From an uncultured Saprospiraceae bacterium (GTDB taxonomy: Bacteria > Bacteroidota > Bacteroidia > Chitinophagales > Saprospiraceae), in the NCBI GenBank assembly GCA_938016265.1, contig CALLWB010000016.1, positions 1 through 64,000 of the forward strand: a stretch of DNA of 64,000 nt, read 5' to 3'. Shown here piece after piece: positions 46,749 to 56,640 of this stretch. Within the stretch, counting starts at the first letter, position 1; each line of letters starts with the position of its first letter. Under the pieces are notes generated by a model. The model was not told where the DNA came from and made no database searches. It saw only the letters and a list, made by a program, of their open reading frames with translations. Position numbers and translations under genes: made by a program.

Positions 46749-47303
46749 TTAGAACTTTATGGTCAGGGGTTTTCGTTGTAGTTTTTGGAGTCGTTTTTTT
46801 GCGCTTCGGTGCTGACTACTTGCAGGTGAAAATTGTTCTAGGAGGCGCAGTTGTTGGAATTGTTTGTTTAGTATTTGGATGGCTTCAGCATTAAGGATTG
46901 GCACTGCTAACGAAGGGTTGTTGATTTTTCCAATGAGGTAGGTTTTTGCCTCTCCCTTTTGGTTCATACGCGTTACTGCATAGCAATTTCTGTTGGTCTC
47001 TTGAATCAGGAATCGGAACTCAATTTCATCATTAGGTACGACATCCACTGCACCAACCTGTAAGGTATCAATCGTGGTAATAATCGTAGGCGGTGGTACC
47101 GTACATGGACAACTATCTCTGTTCCAATCCCAAGTATAAATAACTTCTATGCAATCTTTAATTGAAGGGTTTTTTCCAGCATTCTCCTTTAACGGACAAT
47201 CCCTGTCAGGTGCCATTGAAGTGGCCGTTAACAAAACAAAACTTAGTGAACACATGGAAACTAAAAAGATGAATAGTAGTCGCATTTTCTTAAATTTAAG
47301 CAT
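46749..47303 (-). CDS. small exported protein of unknown function
   Basis: About 184 residues from the ATG at 47303. A signal peptide or anchor (MRLLFIFLVSMCSLSFVLLT) is followed by a Cys-containing region (DRDCPLKENAG; SIKDCIEVIYTWDWNRDSCP) and a beta segment (TIDTLQVGAVDVVPNDEIEF). The C-terminus is basic and helical (QHRSAKKRLQKLQRKPL). The alternative first codon is TTG at 47309. The motif does not match a family I know. It precedes the caspase/CHAT-like gene on the same strand by 147 bases, so an operon is possible. Confidence 0.6.
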   Translation of the reverse strand: MLKFKKMRLLFIFLVSMCSLSFVLLTATSMAPDRDCPLKENAGKNPSIKDCIEVIYTWDWNRDSCPCTVPPPTIITTIDTLQVGAVDVVPNDEIEFRFLIQETNRNCYAVTRMNQKGEAKTYLIGKINNPSLAVPILNAEAIQILNKQFQQLRLLEQFSPASSQHRSAKKRLQKLQRKPLTIKF

Positions 47304-47465
47304 TATCAATTTTAAATATTAACTTTAGAATTCATACTTCAAATATAGGGAGACTAAAAAAAGTAATCAAACCAGATTTTAAAAATTCATAATGTTCAAA
47401 GCAGACAGACCCCAACCTAACACACTGTATTCTAAATAATTAAACACTAAAATATCTATTGTTCT

Positions 47466-48971
47466 ATGGTGTCAAAAGATGATTCATTTAATTTAATTAA
47501 ATCATTAACTAAGACCGAAAAGCGGTATTTCAGGTTAAATACTAGTGTCCATGGGAAAACGCCCCCCAACTATCTACGCTTGTTTGACGCCATTGATCGA
47601 CAGTCGATTTACGATGAACAAGCCATCAAAAAACAGTTTAAAGGAGAAGCATTTATCAAACAACTTTCCACCGCCAAAAACAGTTTGATCAATAAGCTAC
47701 TGGATAGTTTACGCCTATATTATGCGGGGAGCAATCTACGATCTGTCTCTCAAAAACTCCGAGAAAACCTAGACCATATTGAGATATTATCCGGTAAGCG
47801 TACTTACACTCCAATGCTAAAGTTGCTTCGCCGATCCAAGAAATTGGCCTACCAATATGAAGAATTTTTGTATCTGCAATTGTTTATCAAATTGGAGTAC
47901 GAATGGCTGGTCACTCAAAAGGCTAAAAATATTGACGTACTCTTTGACGATTTGGAAACTGAAGGACATCGGGTGATGCAACTCATCGATCTGGAGCACA
48001 CCTTTAGGGTTTTAAGCAGGAAGGTATTTAGTTCGATCCGGCTCAATCCCATCGAAGGAGCGGAAAAAGATCTCTGGACAGAAGTGTTAAGCCATCCCAT
48101 TCTTGCCAATATTAGCCAACTGGAAACCTTTTTTTGTTACCGTAGCTTCCACAACATAAAAGGTAGTTTCGCACTAAAACAGCGAGACCATCAATCCACT
48201 TATCACCACTTCCGCCTGATCATCAAACGATGGGAAGCGCTGCCTCATATGATTGCCGACAATCCATCTGAATATCTGGGTTCTCTGGCTAACTATATGA
48301 CCGGTTGTTATGTCGTTGGAAAAACGGAGGAACATCGGCAGGCCTTAGACCGTGTCAGGCAGATGGAGTACCGGATGGATCAACTAAGCAGCATGCACCT
48401 GAAGACCATTTGCTCCCATGAGGTGTTGTATTACCTTGTTAGCCGAAAGGTCACCGAAGGAGTATTGGAGGCGCCTCGAATTATCCAACTACTGGAGTCG
48501 GTGCGGGAAGATATGTACAAAGCCCAGCTTCTTGTCATCTATTATAATCTGGCGGTCTTGTACTTCTTCGACGAACAGCCTGACAAGGCAACAGAAATGC
48601 TTCGAAACATTCTCCATCAGGAAAAAACAGCTGCCCGCCCTGACATTCTCCGTTTTTCTAAATTACTCCTGCTGGTCTTATACTATGAGCAAAACCTGCC
48701 TGTGCTGATCGCTACGCAACACCGTTCTGCCTACCGAAGCATTAAGGAGCCAAACGTCCTGGAGCAGTTGCTTCTCTCCCAACTGAAAAAACTTGATCAT
48801 CTTAAGGTGCTTTCTAGATCGGAGCAACGTGATTTCTTCAGGAAATTGCAGACGGACTTAGACGTTATCCAACAGCAAACTCCCAAACTACTGGGGCTGG
48901 ATGAAATTAGGATTTGGGTAGAAAGTCGGTTGACGGGTCAGACGATGGAGGCTATTTTTTCTAGTATGTGA
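47466..48971 (+). CDS. helical-repeat protein of unknown function
   Basis: A 501-residue soluble protein. The N-terminus (SFNLIKSLTKTEKRYFRLNT) is a pattern I know only from uncharacterised Bacteroidota proteins, followed by many amphipathic helices (EFLYLQLFIKLEYEWLVTQK; AQLLVIYYNLAVLYFFDEQP; DKATEMLRNILHQEKTAARP) resembling TPR pairs. It has about the same size and layout as the protein at 4995-6446, which suggests distant paralogy. No catalytic motif is seen. It precedes the adenylate cyclase gene by about 100 bases on the same strand. Confidence 0.75.
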   Translation: MVSKDDSFNLIKSLTKTEKRYFRLNTSVHGKTPPNYLRLFDAIDRQSIYDEQAIKKQFKGEAFIKQLSTAKNSLINKLLDSLRLYYAGSNLRSVSQKLRENLDHIEILSGKRTYTPMLKLLRRSKKLAYQYEEFLYLQLFIKLEYEWLVTQKAKNIDVLFDDLETEGHRVMQLIDLEHTFRVLSRKVFSSIRLNPIEGAEKDLWTEVLSHPILANISQLETFFCYRSFHNIKGSFALKQRDHQSTYHHFRLIIKRWEALPHMIADNPSEYLGSLANYMTGCYVVGKTEEHRQALDRVRQMEYRMDQLSSMHLKTICSHEVLYYLVSRKVTEGVLEAPRIIQLLESVREDMYKAQLLVIYYNLAVLYFFDEQPDKATEMLRNILHQEKTAARPDILRFSKLLLLVLYYEQNLPVLIATQHRSAYRSIKEPNVLEQLLLSQLKKLDHLKVLSRSEQRDFFRKLQTDLDVIQQQTPKLLGLDEIRIWVESRLTGQTMEAIFSSM

Positions 48972-49075
48972 GCGAGGGAAGGATTACGTGATAGTCGCAG
49001 ACTCATTTAATTACTTTAGTGATGTAGAAGTTTTTTTTGAAATCATTATATTTATCTCAGTTAAAAGGCCCTTGG

Positions 49076-50314
49076 ATGCGTAAAACATTAAATTCAATTC
49101 ACGATTATTTTATTCCTAGTCATTACAAAACGAATGAGCATGAGCATCGCAAGGCGAGATTATTGATTAACACTACCCTTCTTACTGCAATTTTCGCCTT
49201 TTTCTTTTTAGGCAATACCCTATTATTCGAAATGCCTGTTTCTGGAATCGTGATGATTTTTTGTATCGTGTTATTTAGTCTTAATGCGTGGCTCTTGCGC
49301 TGGGGAGTTCCCAAAAACTGGGTAACTCATTTTTTTGTATTTGTTGCTACATTTAGCACATTTGTGGATGCTTATGTAGAGGGAGGGCTCTATAGCTTTA
49401 ATATGGTTTGGTTCTCTCTGGGGCCTGTTATTGCGGTTTTATTGAGTACCTCAAGGGCTGGCTGGTTTTGGTTGGTGGTTAATATGTGTATTGTTTTAAT
49501 GCTGGGTATTCTACAAATGACTGGTTTTGAATTTCCTATGGAAATCAATCCATATTTTATGGACTTTATGTACCTCAATAGCTATCTAGCCTTGGTTTTT
49601 ATCATTTTTGTTGTCACCCTCAATATGGAAAAGGCTTCGGTGCAATCCATGATCCGATTAGAAGAAAACAACCTGATCATTGAAGAAGAAAAAAAACGAT
49701 CCGATCAATTAATACAAAATATATTACCCCTTCAAGTTATAGAAGAGCTAAAAGAGACGGGAGCGTCCAATGCACGCCGTTTTGAGTCTGTCTCCGTTAT
49801 GTTTACTGATTTTGTCAACTTCTCACAAATCAGCGCAAAACTTAGCCCAGAAGAATTGGTTTCAGAAATTGATTTTTGTTTTCGACAATTTGATGCAATC
49901 ATAGAACGAAACGGGCTTGAGAAAATAAAAACCATTGGAGACGCGTATTTAGCTGTTTGTGGCTTACCAAATGAAGCGGAAGATCATGCCCTCAAAACCG
50001 TACAAGCAGGATTAGAAATTGTCCAATTCACAAAAAAACGATTAAAGGAAGGAGGCAAGTTTGATATCAGAGTTGGAATTCATAGTGGACAGTTGGTGGC
50101 GGGTATTGTCGGTGTTAAAAAGTATGCTTATGATATTTGGGGTGACACCGTCAATACGGCATCAAGAATGGAAAGTAGTAGCGAGCCAGGTAAGATTAAT
50201 ATTAGTGCCGTAACCTATGCCTTGGTTAAGCACAAATTTACGTGCAGCTATCGGGGAAAGATAGCGGCTAAGAATAAAGGGATGCTTGATATGTATTTTT
50301 TGGATCCGGTATAA
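49076..50314 (+). CDS. membrane-bound class III adenylate cyclase
   Basis: About 412 residues from the ATG at 49076 (a TTG at 49037 is possible). Six hydrophobic segments lie in residues about 30-200 (TAIFAFFFLGNTLLF, GIVMIFCIVLFSLNAWLL, FLVVNMCIVLMLG-type). A signalling helix/coiled coil follows (LEENNLIIEEEKKRSDQLIQ, NILPLQVIEELKETG) and then the catalytic domain: VMFTDFVNFSQIS (first metal Asp), EKIKTIGDAYLAVCG (purine-binding Lys and second Asp), YDIWGDTVNTASRMES (Asp, Asn and Arg of the active site). The Lys/Asp pair indicates ATP as substrate, giving cAMP. The order is as in mycobacterial-type membrane cyclases, in which the membrane domain is a sensor. It is likely an inner-membrane protein. 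Confidence 0.88.
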   Translation: MRKTLNSIHDYFIPSHYKTNEHEHRKARLLINTTLLTAIFAFFFLGNTLLFEMPVSGIVMIFCIVLFSLNAWLLRWGVPKNWVTHFFVFVATFSTFVDAYVEGGLYSFNMVWFSLGPVIAVLLSTSRAGWFWLVVNMCIVLMLGILQMTGFEFPMEINPYFMDFMYLNSYLALVFIIFVVTLNMEKASVQSMIRLEENNLIIEEEKKRSDQLIQNILPLQVIEELKETGASNARRFESVSVMFTDFVNFSQISAKLSPEELVSEIDFCFRQFDAIIERNGLEKIKTIGDAYLAVCGLPNEAEDHALKTVQAGLEIVQFTKKRLKEGGKFDIRVGIHSGQLVAGIVGVKKYAYDIWGDTVNTASRMESSSEPGKINISAVTYALVKHKFTCSYRGKIAAKNKGMLDMYFLDPV

Positions 50315-50386
50315 TAAGAGTGCGCATTTCTAATGCTTTTAGGGCACAGAACGCGCTGAGTTCAGTCACACTAATTCCTAGGGATT

Positions 50387-51622
50387 TCAATTCCTATTCA
50401 AAGAATCCAAAACCCCTCTAAAATAATCAATATCTTCCTGTGCGACGTCCAAAGCTTCTGCTTTTTTCAAGTACTTCTTTAAGCCCTTTTTATCGTTCAA
50501 CATTTCATAACAATCAAGAATATGCCAGCATACATAATCTCTTTCTTCCATTTTGAAGGATTTGAAGAAATACTTTAATGCTTTGTTGGGCTGATTTTCT
50601 TTTTTGAAGGTTAGTCCTAGCAATTGGTAGGAGTCAGGATCCATTTGACCCATTGATTCCAGCAATTTTAAATCTGCTCTTGCTTTTTCATTTTTATTCA
50701 ACGTAATGTTGTTCCAAGCCCGATTTCGTCGAGCATTCTTATTCAAACTATCTAATTTTAAGATTCTATTATAGTGAATGACGGCTTCTTCATGCCTGTC
50801 TTGTTCCGTCAATAATTGACCAAGGCTATATCTATTCAAATTATCATCAGGCGTACAGGTAAGAATTTGGCGAAGCAAATCAATGGCCTCTGCCTCCTTT
50901 TCCGAGTTCCTGCATACATAAGTGTAATAATATCTAGTTGCATTATCACACTTTGGGATTTTTAAATCACTGTAAAATTCATACGCCATTTCATAATCAT
51001 CGTGATAATAGCCTGAATTCCCAAGCACCCAATTGCTAATATGATTAACGTCTTTTTTAAGGCTTCCTTTAATATAATTATTCTGACTCAGAATCATCTT
51101 CCTATCTGAAGCACTCTCCCCCGCAAACGATAGCGAATCCAGCTCCCATATCAACAAATGGTATCTTATATTATTTTGGGAATCTGGTTGATTATTATCA
51201 TTTTCTAAACTATACAATAGGAGGTCGGCCTTGTATTTATTGCCGATTTCTTTTGCATCGATTTCATCAGTCGGATAGCCTAAACTTTGATCAAACCGAA
51301 TAACTGATTGGATGTTTCTTTCTAGGAATATTGATTTTATCTTTTTTAAGATTTCGAATTCGAATTTTGTTTCCTTAACGCTCCCCTCTTCCAACGGAGA
51401 AAGCGGAAGAATCAAAACACTGAACGTCGCCGAATCGCTAAACGGCATTCCTTGCCCTTGCTCATTTTCTGCAATTATCAACGAATCATACTGATGATCA
51501 TTACTATTTTCACTTTCAATTGGCTGCGCATCAAATTGTGAACAACTGAAAATGAAAAGTACGAGGGGCAGTGTTAAAACTATTAAAAAATAGTTCCAGC
51601 GATTTTTATATTGTTTTTTCAC
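50387..51622 (-). CDS. TPR lipoprotein
   Basis: 411 residues beginning at GTG 51622. A lipoprotein signal (FLIVLTLPLVLFIFSCSQFD) places Cys near residue 27. A beta-containing segment (FSVLILPLSPLEEGSVKETK; KYKADLLLYSLENDN) is followed by TPR units in the second half (HEEAVIHYNRILKLDSLNKN; KALKYFFKSFKMEERDYVCW; GLKKYLKKAEALDVAQEDI). It should sit on a membrane facing the periplasm or surface as a protein-interaction scaffold. It is convergent with the adenylate cyclase gene (72-base gap). No specific function is recognised. Confidence 0.8.
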   Translation of the reverse strand: MKKQYKNRWNYFLIVLTLPLVLFIFSCSQFDAQPIESENSNDHQYDSLIIAENEQGQGMPFSDSATFSVLILPLSPLEEGSVKETKFEFEILKKIKSIFLERNIQSVIRFDQSLGYPTDEIDAKEIGNKYKADLLLYSLENDNNQPDSQNNIRYHLLIWELDSLSFAGESASDRKMILSQNNYIKGSLKKDVNHISNWVLGNSGYYHDDYEMAYEFYSDLKIPKCDNATRYYYTYVCRNSEKEAEAIDLLRQILTCTPDDNLNRYSLGQLLTEQDRHEEAVIHYNRILKLDSLNKNARRNRAWNNITLNKNEKARADLKLLESMGQMDPDSYQLLGLTFKKENQPNKALKYFFKSFKMEERDYVCWHILDCYEMLNDKKGLKKYLKKAEALDVAQEDIDYFRGVLDSLNRN

Positions 51623-52045
51623 AGGTTTCTTTTCTTATTTGTTTGAATCTAATGGATATAATTTGCAAACTACCCTTGGTGTTTCTTCGGTTGTCGACAA
51701 ATAGATGTTGTTTTTTTGAGCGCCATGCATGGATGCAGGTGCTATATTGCAAGATATAAAATATATCCATAACGCATCCCATATATTTTGCTTGTGAATG
51801 CTGGTAAATGGTGAGAATCCCCAGAATTCCTAGTCCTTCCTTCTGGTTCCTTTACCTCCAAACCTTCAAGCCTATTTAGATAAATTACTCCCGGGGCATC
51901 CCTTTTGTTTTCAGCTGACTTATCCCGCCCCAACGGTTTCCTGTTTATTGGATGTCTTTAGGAATAAATAAAGTATTAACCATTCCATCCAATTTTAATA
52001 TTGTAAAACGATTTAACCCATGAAATGGGTTTAAAAAAATGAAAA
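51623..52045. other. 420-base intergenic region
   Basis: No gene is recognised. A minus-strand frame at 51742-51933 has no known motif and no start signals. The stretch separates two divergently transcribed lipoprotein genes. Confidence 0.4.
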
Positions 52046-52510
52046 ATGAATAAAATGAAATGCTCTATCTATCTGCTTACACTGATTTTTTGCTTAGGAA
52101 TGATTGGTTGTAAGAAAAAAGAAGGATGCACAGACCCCAATAGTCCCAGTTTTTTGGCTGATGCAGATAAAAATGATGGTTCTTGCGAGACTACCGGGGA
52201 TGTGTTGGAGGGAACATGGACCGTTGAAATAACTGTTAATTCTGGCGTAGAGCAAGCATATTCTGCGACGGTCACTAAAGTTAATAATGATACGATTCGC
52301 ATCACTCCACTCTTCGTGAATATACATCTGATTGGATCTTTAGAAGTAGTTGTGGAATGGCTGCCCCGAATGATAAAAGGAACAAACAATAATGTGTCCT
52401 ACGTGCAAAACATAGGTGGTTCTATCACGGATGAAGATGAATTTGAGGTACTATTTGATGCCGTGGGGATTGCTAATGTTGATAATTACGTTTGGCGTCT
52501 TTCAAGATAA
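52046..52510 (+). CDS. small lipoprotein with GCTDP motif
   Basis: 154 residues. A lipoprotein signal ends LGMIGCKKK with the lipidated Cys at 22. Directly after it is GCTDPNSPSFLADADKNDGS, a version of the GCTDPxAxNYNPxAxxDDGSC unit found in many Bacteroidota exported proteins. The rest is a beta domain that starts LEGTWTVEITVNSG, as in small lipocalin-like lipoproteins. Function unknown, probably surface or periplasmic. Confidence 0.75.
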   Translation: MNKMKCSIYLLTLIFCLGMIGCKKKEGCTDPNSPSFLADADKNDGSCETTGDVLEGTWTVEITVNSGVEQAYSATVTKVNNDTIRITPLFVNIHLIGSLEVVVEWLPRMIKGTNNNVSYVQNIGGSITDEDEFEVLFDAVGIANVDNYVWRLSR

Positions 52511-52684
52511 GGATGCAGTAGGAAGGAAGAAAAGAGCTAGAGCGTACTAATACCTAATTAAACGCATCACAAGATACATTTTCTACAGTTATGGGCGCTT
52601 AATCGCTGCGTGGGAAGTTGGAACGGGGAAATTTGAAAAGTCAACCTTGTTTTTTTCTGCTATTCTCCTTAGATTCGTCCTCTT

Positions 52685-53653
52685 ATGAATCCAGCCTTCA
52701 AGAACTACCTTTTAAAAACCACTCAATCTTCCGACTGCCAAGAAGTCGAAGTTATTCAATCTTTGTGGAGCGGGTATGGTAAGATCTCTCGGTATCAATT
52801 GGTCGATTCGCCGCTTCGAACGGTGGTCATAAAGTGTATTGCGCTCCAGCAATCGAGTGCCCATCCCCGTGGCTGGAATACGAGCAACTCTCATCAACGA
52901 AAGGTGAAATCTTACCAAGTGGAAACGCATTGGTACGAAAACTGGAATCAACGGTGTACTGCCGCTTGTCGGGTGCCTAAATTTATTGGTTCCTTTTCTG
53001 AAGGACAGGATCAATGGATTATTTTGGAAGATTTGAATGCCCATTTCCCCTTGAGAAAACAGCAACTTGAGTTTTCTGAGGTAAAAGGTTGCTTGAGATG
53101 GCTGGCCAATTTCCATGCTACTTTCCTGGGGCAAAAGCCGACAGGTTTGTGGGAAGTTGGTACCTATTGGCATTTAGCAACTCGCCCAGATGAATTTAAA
53201 CTAATCGAACACCAAGCACTAAAATCAAAGGCTCATCGAATTGATGACCTGTTAAGTCAATGCACCTATCAAACGATTGTCCATGGCGATGCCAAATTGG
53301 CTAATTTTTGTTTTTCTGAAAATGGCCAACAGATCGCTGCTGTTGATTTTCAATATGTTGGCGGCGGTTGCGGGATGAAAGATGTTGCTTATTTTTTGGG
53401 TAGTTGTCTTTCTAGTGCCGATTGTGAATTGTATCAAAATGAGTTGCTAGAGTTCTATTTCGCTGCACTCTATGAAGCTTTTGCAGCCTCAAGCCACTCT
53501 GTTGATTTTAGCGAATTGGAGGAAGAGTGGCGGATGCTGTATCCGGTTGCTTGTACTGATTTTACTCGATTTCTGCTTGGGTGGATGCCTTCCCATCAAA
53601 AAATAAATGCCTATCATCTTAATTTGATGGAGTCGGTCTTGTCTGGTTTGTAG
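52685..53653 (+). CDS. CHK/APH-like small-molecule kinase
   Basis: 322 residues with the protein-kinase-like fold of aminoglycoside phosphotransferases and CHK (choline/ecdysteroid kinase-like, DUF1679-type) enzymes. The catalytic loop is VHGDAKLANFCFSENGQQIA (HGDxxxxN) and the metal loop is AVDFQYVGGGCGMKDVAYFL (D-F/D-F-Q). A candidate Lys in RTVVIKCIAL and a hinge IILEDLN are visible. It phosphorylates a hydroxyl on an unknown small molecule in the cytosol. It is monocistronic between two exported-protein genes. Confidence 0.82.
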   Translation: MNPAFKNYLLKTTQSSDCQEVEVIQSLWSGYGKISRYQLVDSPLRTVVIKCIALQQSSAHPRGWNTSNSHQRKVKSYQVETHWYENWNQRCTAACRVPKFIGSFSEGQDQWIILEDLNAHFPLRKQQLEFSEVKGCLRWLANFHATFLGQKPTGLWEVGTYWHLATRPDEFKLIEHQALKSKAHRIDDLLSQCTYQTIVHGDAKLANFCFSENGQQIAAVDFQYVGGGCGMKDVAYFLGSCLSSADCELYQNELLEFYFAALYEAFAASSHSVDFSELEEEWRMLYPVACTDFTRFLLGWMPSHQKINAYHLNLMESVLSGL

Positions 53654-53691
53654 TTGGTTCTTTTAGGTGATGGTGGTGGGGTTGCGCTGAT

Positions 53692-54951
53692 TTAGTTTAC
53701 CACTATCTTTCGGATATCATTCACGTTGTTGTCGGACAATTTAAGAAGGAAAATCCCTGGTTTTAAATCCGTTAATTGTATAAATGTTGAATTGGGCTTT
53801 CTTTCTAAAATCAATGTCCCTTGAATATCAAATAACTGGATCTCCAGATTGTTGTTGATCGCCTCTAGTTCAATAAAAATTTCTCCATTTGATGGATTTG
53901 GGAATAGGTTAATTGCTTGGAGCGACTCCAGATCACGAGTAGTAGACAAACAGCTTTCTGCATTGACAACGATTTCCTGACTAGTGGAATACAAACACCC
54001 TGCGGAGTCTTCGATCGTATAAGTAACGAGGTGGCTCCCAAGTCCTGCTGCAGTTGGATTTAGCACATTATTAGTAATCCCTGCCCCACTATATTCTCCT
54101 CCTACAGGTGCTCCCCCGATTAGTACTTCCATTGTTTCATTAACACAAAAAGTATCTAGTGACAAACTCAATTCAGGCATTGGTAAACTATCTGTTAAAT
54201 TGCAATTTTGAGGCGGTGCCATATTGGGATCACCAGAAGTGCCTAAATAGATCACATCACAATTGAAATCGACGAGGAATGACCAGGTGTGCCATAATTG
54301 ACACCCAGATTGGCAATCTCCATAACCAGCAGAGAACTCAATAGTGCTTGATCCGCCATTTCTTTGATAGGTGATTTTTGTTGACCCTCCAAAGTATAAT
54401 TTCCGCTCTGCAAAAATGATATTGGTATCCGTTGCCAGACTATCAGCAAAAGCGTTAAGGTTTATATATTGATTTGTGGTTAACGTAAATACATCTATTA
54501 TTGGAGTGGAGAATATTACCTGATCAAAACCATACTTTTGAGTTAGTGAATTAATCACACTATTATTGGTAGTGATATCTCCTGAAACCCAATTTTGAAA
54601 CCAAGGAGCCATAGGATCAAGTCTAACGTCTATTTCATTGGAAATTCTCATAGCCTCAGAAGATGACCAAATATCATGATGGAGACAGAATTCATCAAAA
54701 ACATCGTCTCGGCCAATTGAGGTAGAATGAAAAATTGCACTAAATGCATCCCAAATGGTATCCTGATATACTGGATCGATATCAATTAAATTCTGTTCTG
54801 GAGCATTAAGATTCACCATTCTTGATAAAGCCAGATGTTTGATATCTTTTTCATAGTCTTCAAATAATATGGAGGGCGTGCAGCAGTTTTGTCCAGCTAG
54901 ACTTGCTGATATTAAGGAAACCAGAATAAAAATAATTCCTACGATTCTCAT
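53692..54951 (-). CDS. T9SS-secreted protein of unknown function
   Basis: About 419 residues from the ATG at 54951 (an ATG four codons earlier is possible). The signal peptide ends SLAGQ. The central part has several Cys pairs (QNCCTPSILFEDYEKD; YGDCQSGCQLWHTWSFLVDF) and an Ig-like segment (FCVNETMEVLIGGAPVGGEY; HLVTYTIEDSAGC). The last 75 residues are a T9SS type A tail (NLFPNPSNGEIFIEL; KPGIFLLKLSDNNVNDI). The segment LWHTWSFLVDFNCDVIYLG is distinctive but not known to me. Confidence 0.82.
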   Translation of the reverse strand: MRIVGIIFILVSLISASLAGQNCCTPSILFEDYEKDIKHLALSRMVNLNAPEQNLIDIDPVYQDTIWDAFSAIFHSTSIGRDDVFDEFCLHHDIWSSSEAMRISNEIDVRLDPMAPWFQNWVSGDITTNNSVINSLTQKYGFDQVIFSTPIIDVFTLTTNQYINLNAFADSLATDTNIIFAERKLYFGGSTKITYQRNGGSSTIEFSAGYGDCQSGCQLWHTWSFLVDFNCDVIYLGTSGDPNMAPPQNCNLTDSLPMPELSLSLDTFCVNETMEVLIGGAPVGGEYSGAGITNNVLNPTAAGLGSHLVTYTIEDSAGCLYSTSQEIVVNAESCLSTTRDLESLQAINLFPNPSNGEIFIELEAINNNLEIQLFDIQGTLILERKPNSTFIQLTDLKPGIFLLKLSDNNVNDIRKIVVN

Positions 54952-55147
54952 GGGGAATAGCATTTAAGATAGTCAGAAGTAGGAAGGAAGTTTATTCGGA
55001 ATTACTAATCTAGTTATTTTTTTTCTAGATTACAATTTTCAACACCATTACTTTCGCATATTAACTGTTCCCTTACTACTCTCCTACGCCATAGGAAACT
55101 CTAATAGGCACGGACCTCTAAGGGGAAGCGTAGAACAGTTTTGGTTA

Positions 55148-56266
55148 TTACATTGACATCTCTCTGAATTTTATCCCCAGGGCGTTTTGTATCTCCATTA
55201 CTTTTTTCATTTCACCGGAAATGATTAGAGCGATGGATTGGCCTCTTTTGCCTGCTCTGGCTGTTCGGCCACTTCTATGGGTATAATATTCTAAATGTTC
55301 TGGCAATTGGTGGTGTAGGATAAAGGCGAGGTTATTGACGTCGATCCCTCTAGCAGAAACATCGGTAGAAACGAGCACTTGTAGTTTTTCTTTTTTGAAG
55401 GCGCGCATGACCTTGTCGCGTTCTTTTTGCTTCATATCTCCTTCCAGGGCGGCAACGGAAAACCCTTTGTCTTGCAATTGTTTTGCTAGTGATTTTGTGC
55501 CGGCTTTCGTTCTACAAAATATGATCCCTCTATCTCTTTTTCTACGTTTGATTAGCCTTGTTATGACATTGATTTTATCAGGAATGCGGGTATTAATAAA
55601 GTGATGGGAGATGTTTTCGTTGACTAATGCATTCTTGTTTACTTCAATACGAATGGCGTCAATGGACATGTAAGTATCTACGATCTTTTTAATTCCTTCT
55701 GGCATAGTGGCGGAGAACAACCAGGTATTTCGGTTAGCCGTATTGTATTTTAATATTTTATTTAAGTCTACTTTAAAACCCATACTTAGCATTTCGTCCG
55801 CTTCGTCTAGTATTAGTGTATTGACATTGGTGATATCTACGGATTTGCGCTCTATCAAATCGAGTAAACGGCCAGGTGTGGCAACCACAATATGAGTAGG
55901 TCGCTTTAAGGACTTCATTTGGCGTTCAATTTTCTCTCCACCGTACACGCCTTCTACAAAAATTTTCTTGTCGACGTACTTAGTAAATTTGAAGAGTTGC
56001 TTCTTTATTTGTTGTACCAGCTCCCGGGTGGGCGCTATGATTAAGCCTTGTACTTCTGCCTTAGTGGGATCAATGGTGTGTAGCATTGGCAACCCAAATG
56101 CGGCCGTTTTCCCAGTGCCTGTTTGCGCCAGGCCAATTAGATCGGTCTTTGCATCAAGCAGCTTTGGGATTACCTCCGCCTGGATTTCCGTTGGTTTTAC
56201 AATATTAAGTTCTTTCAGTGCTTTTATGTAAGCATTACCTATTCCTAAGTCAGCAAATGTTGTCAT
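55148..56266 (-). CDS. DEAD-box RNA helicase
   Basis: 372 residues covering just the two-domain helicase core: Q motif region (FADLGIGNAYIKALKELNIV, PTEIQ), AQTGTGKT (motif I), PTRELVQQI (Ia), TPGRLLD (Ib), LDEADEMLS (II), FSATMP (III), IIFCRTKAGTKSLAKQL (IV), STDVSARGIDV (V), HRSGRTARAGKRG (VI). There is no basic C-terminal extension, so it is shorter than most RhlE or DeaD proteins. It unwinds RNA duplexes in ribosome assembly or RNA decay. It is monocistronic, with AT-repeat DNA upstream. Confidence 0.93.
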   Translation of the reverse strand: MTTFADLGIGNAYIKALKELNIVKPTEIQAEVIPKLLDAKTDLIGLAQTGTGKTAAFGLPMLHTIDPTKAEVQGLIIAPTRELVQQIKKQLFKFTKYVDKKIFVEGVYGGEKIERQMKSLKRPTHIVVATPGRLLDLIERKSVDITNVNTLILDEADEMLSMGFKVDLNKILKYNTANRNTWLFSATMPEGIKKIVDTYMSIDAIRIEVNKNALVNENISHHFINTRIPDKINVITRLIKRRKRDRGIIFCRTKAGTKSLAKQLQDKGFSVAALEGDMKQKERDKVMRAFKKEKLQVLVSTDVSARGIDVNNLAFILHHQLPEHLEYYTHRSGRTARAGKRGQSIALIISGEMKKVMEIQNALGIKFREMSM

Positions 56267-56640
56267 AATTTTTTATTGTGGCACAAAGGTAATTTTATTA
56301 AGTTATTAAGTTACTGGCTTTTTAAGTTATTAACTGACCAGAACACTGGTTATTGGAAAATTGCTGCGGAGAAGCTATTAATAAAATTAAAAATTTAATG
56401 CGTATTAAGTTCCAATAGAAGCGACTTCCCAATACACCAAATAACTCTATAACAGTGCTTAAGCGCAACTAATCCATGAAGGCTTGGGAATCGAGTAAGG
56501 GGCAAGGGATGGATACGTGTCTAGTATTTGGTTACGAGGTTATTAAGTTACTGGGGCCCAATACAAAATAAGTTAATAACTTATTAACTTAATAACTCAA
56601 TAACGTTATCTTTGCGAGCTAAAATTAATCGAAGTATTCT
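56267..56640. repeat. divergent gap rich in TTATTAAGTTATT repeats
   Basis: Two clusters of a near-palindromic AT motif are seen: TTATTAAGTTATTAAGTTAC at 56296-56317, and 56533-56606 with GTTATTAAGTTACTGG followed by TAATAACTTATTAACTTAAT, which can fold on itself. The same motif occurs at 29607-29640. Otherwise no gene. Confidence 0.55.

Noticed and set aside
51742-51933. Minus-strand frame of 63 residues in the gap between two lipoproteins
   Set aside because: No recognised motif, no signal, no homologous repeat; coding potential unsupported.
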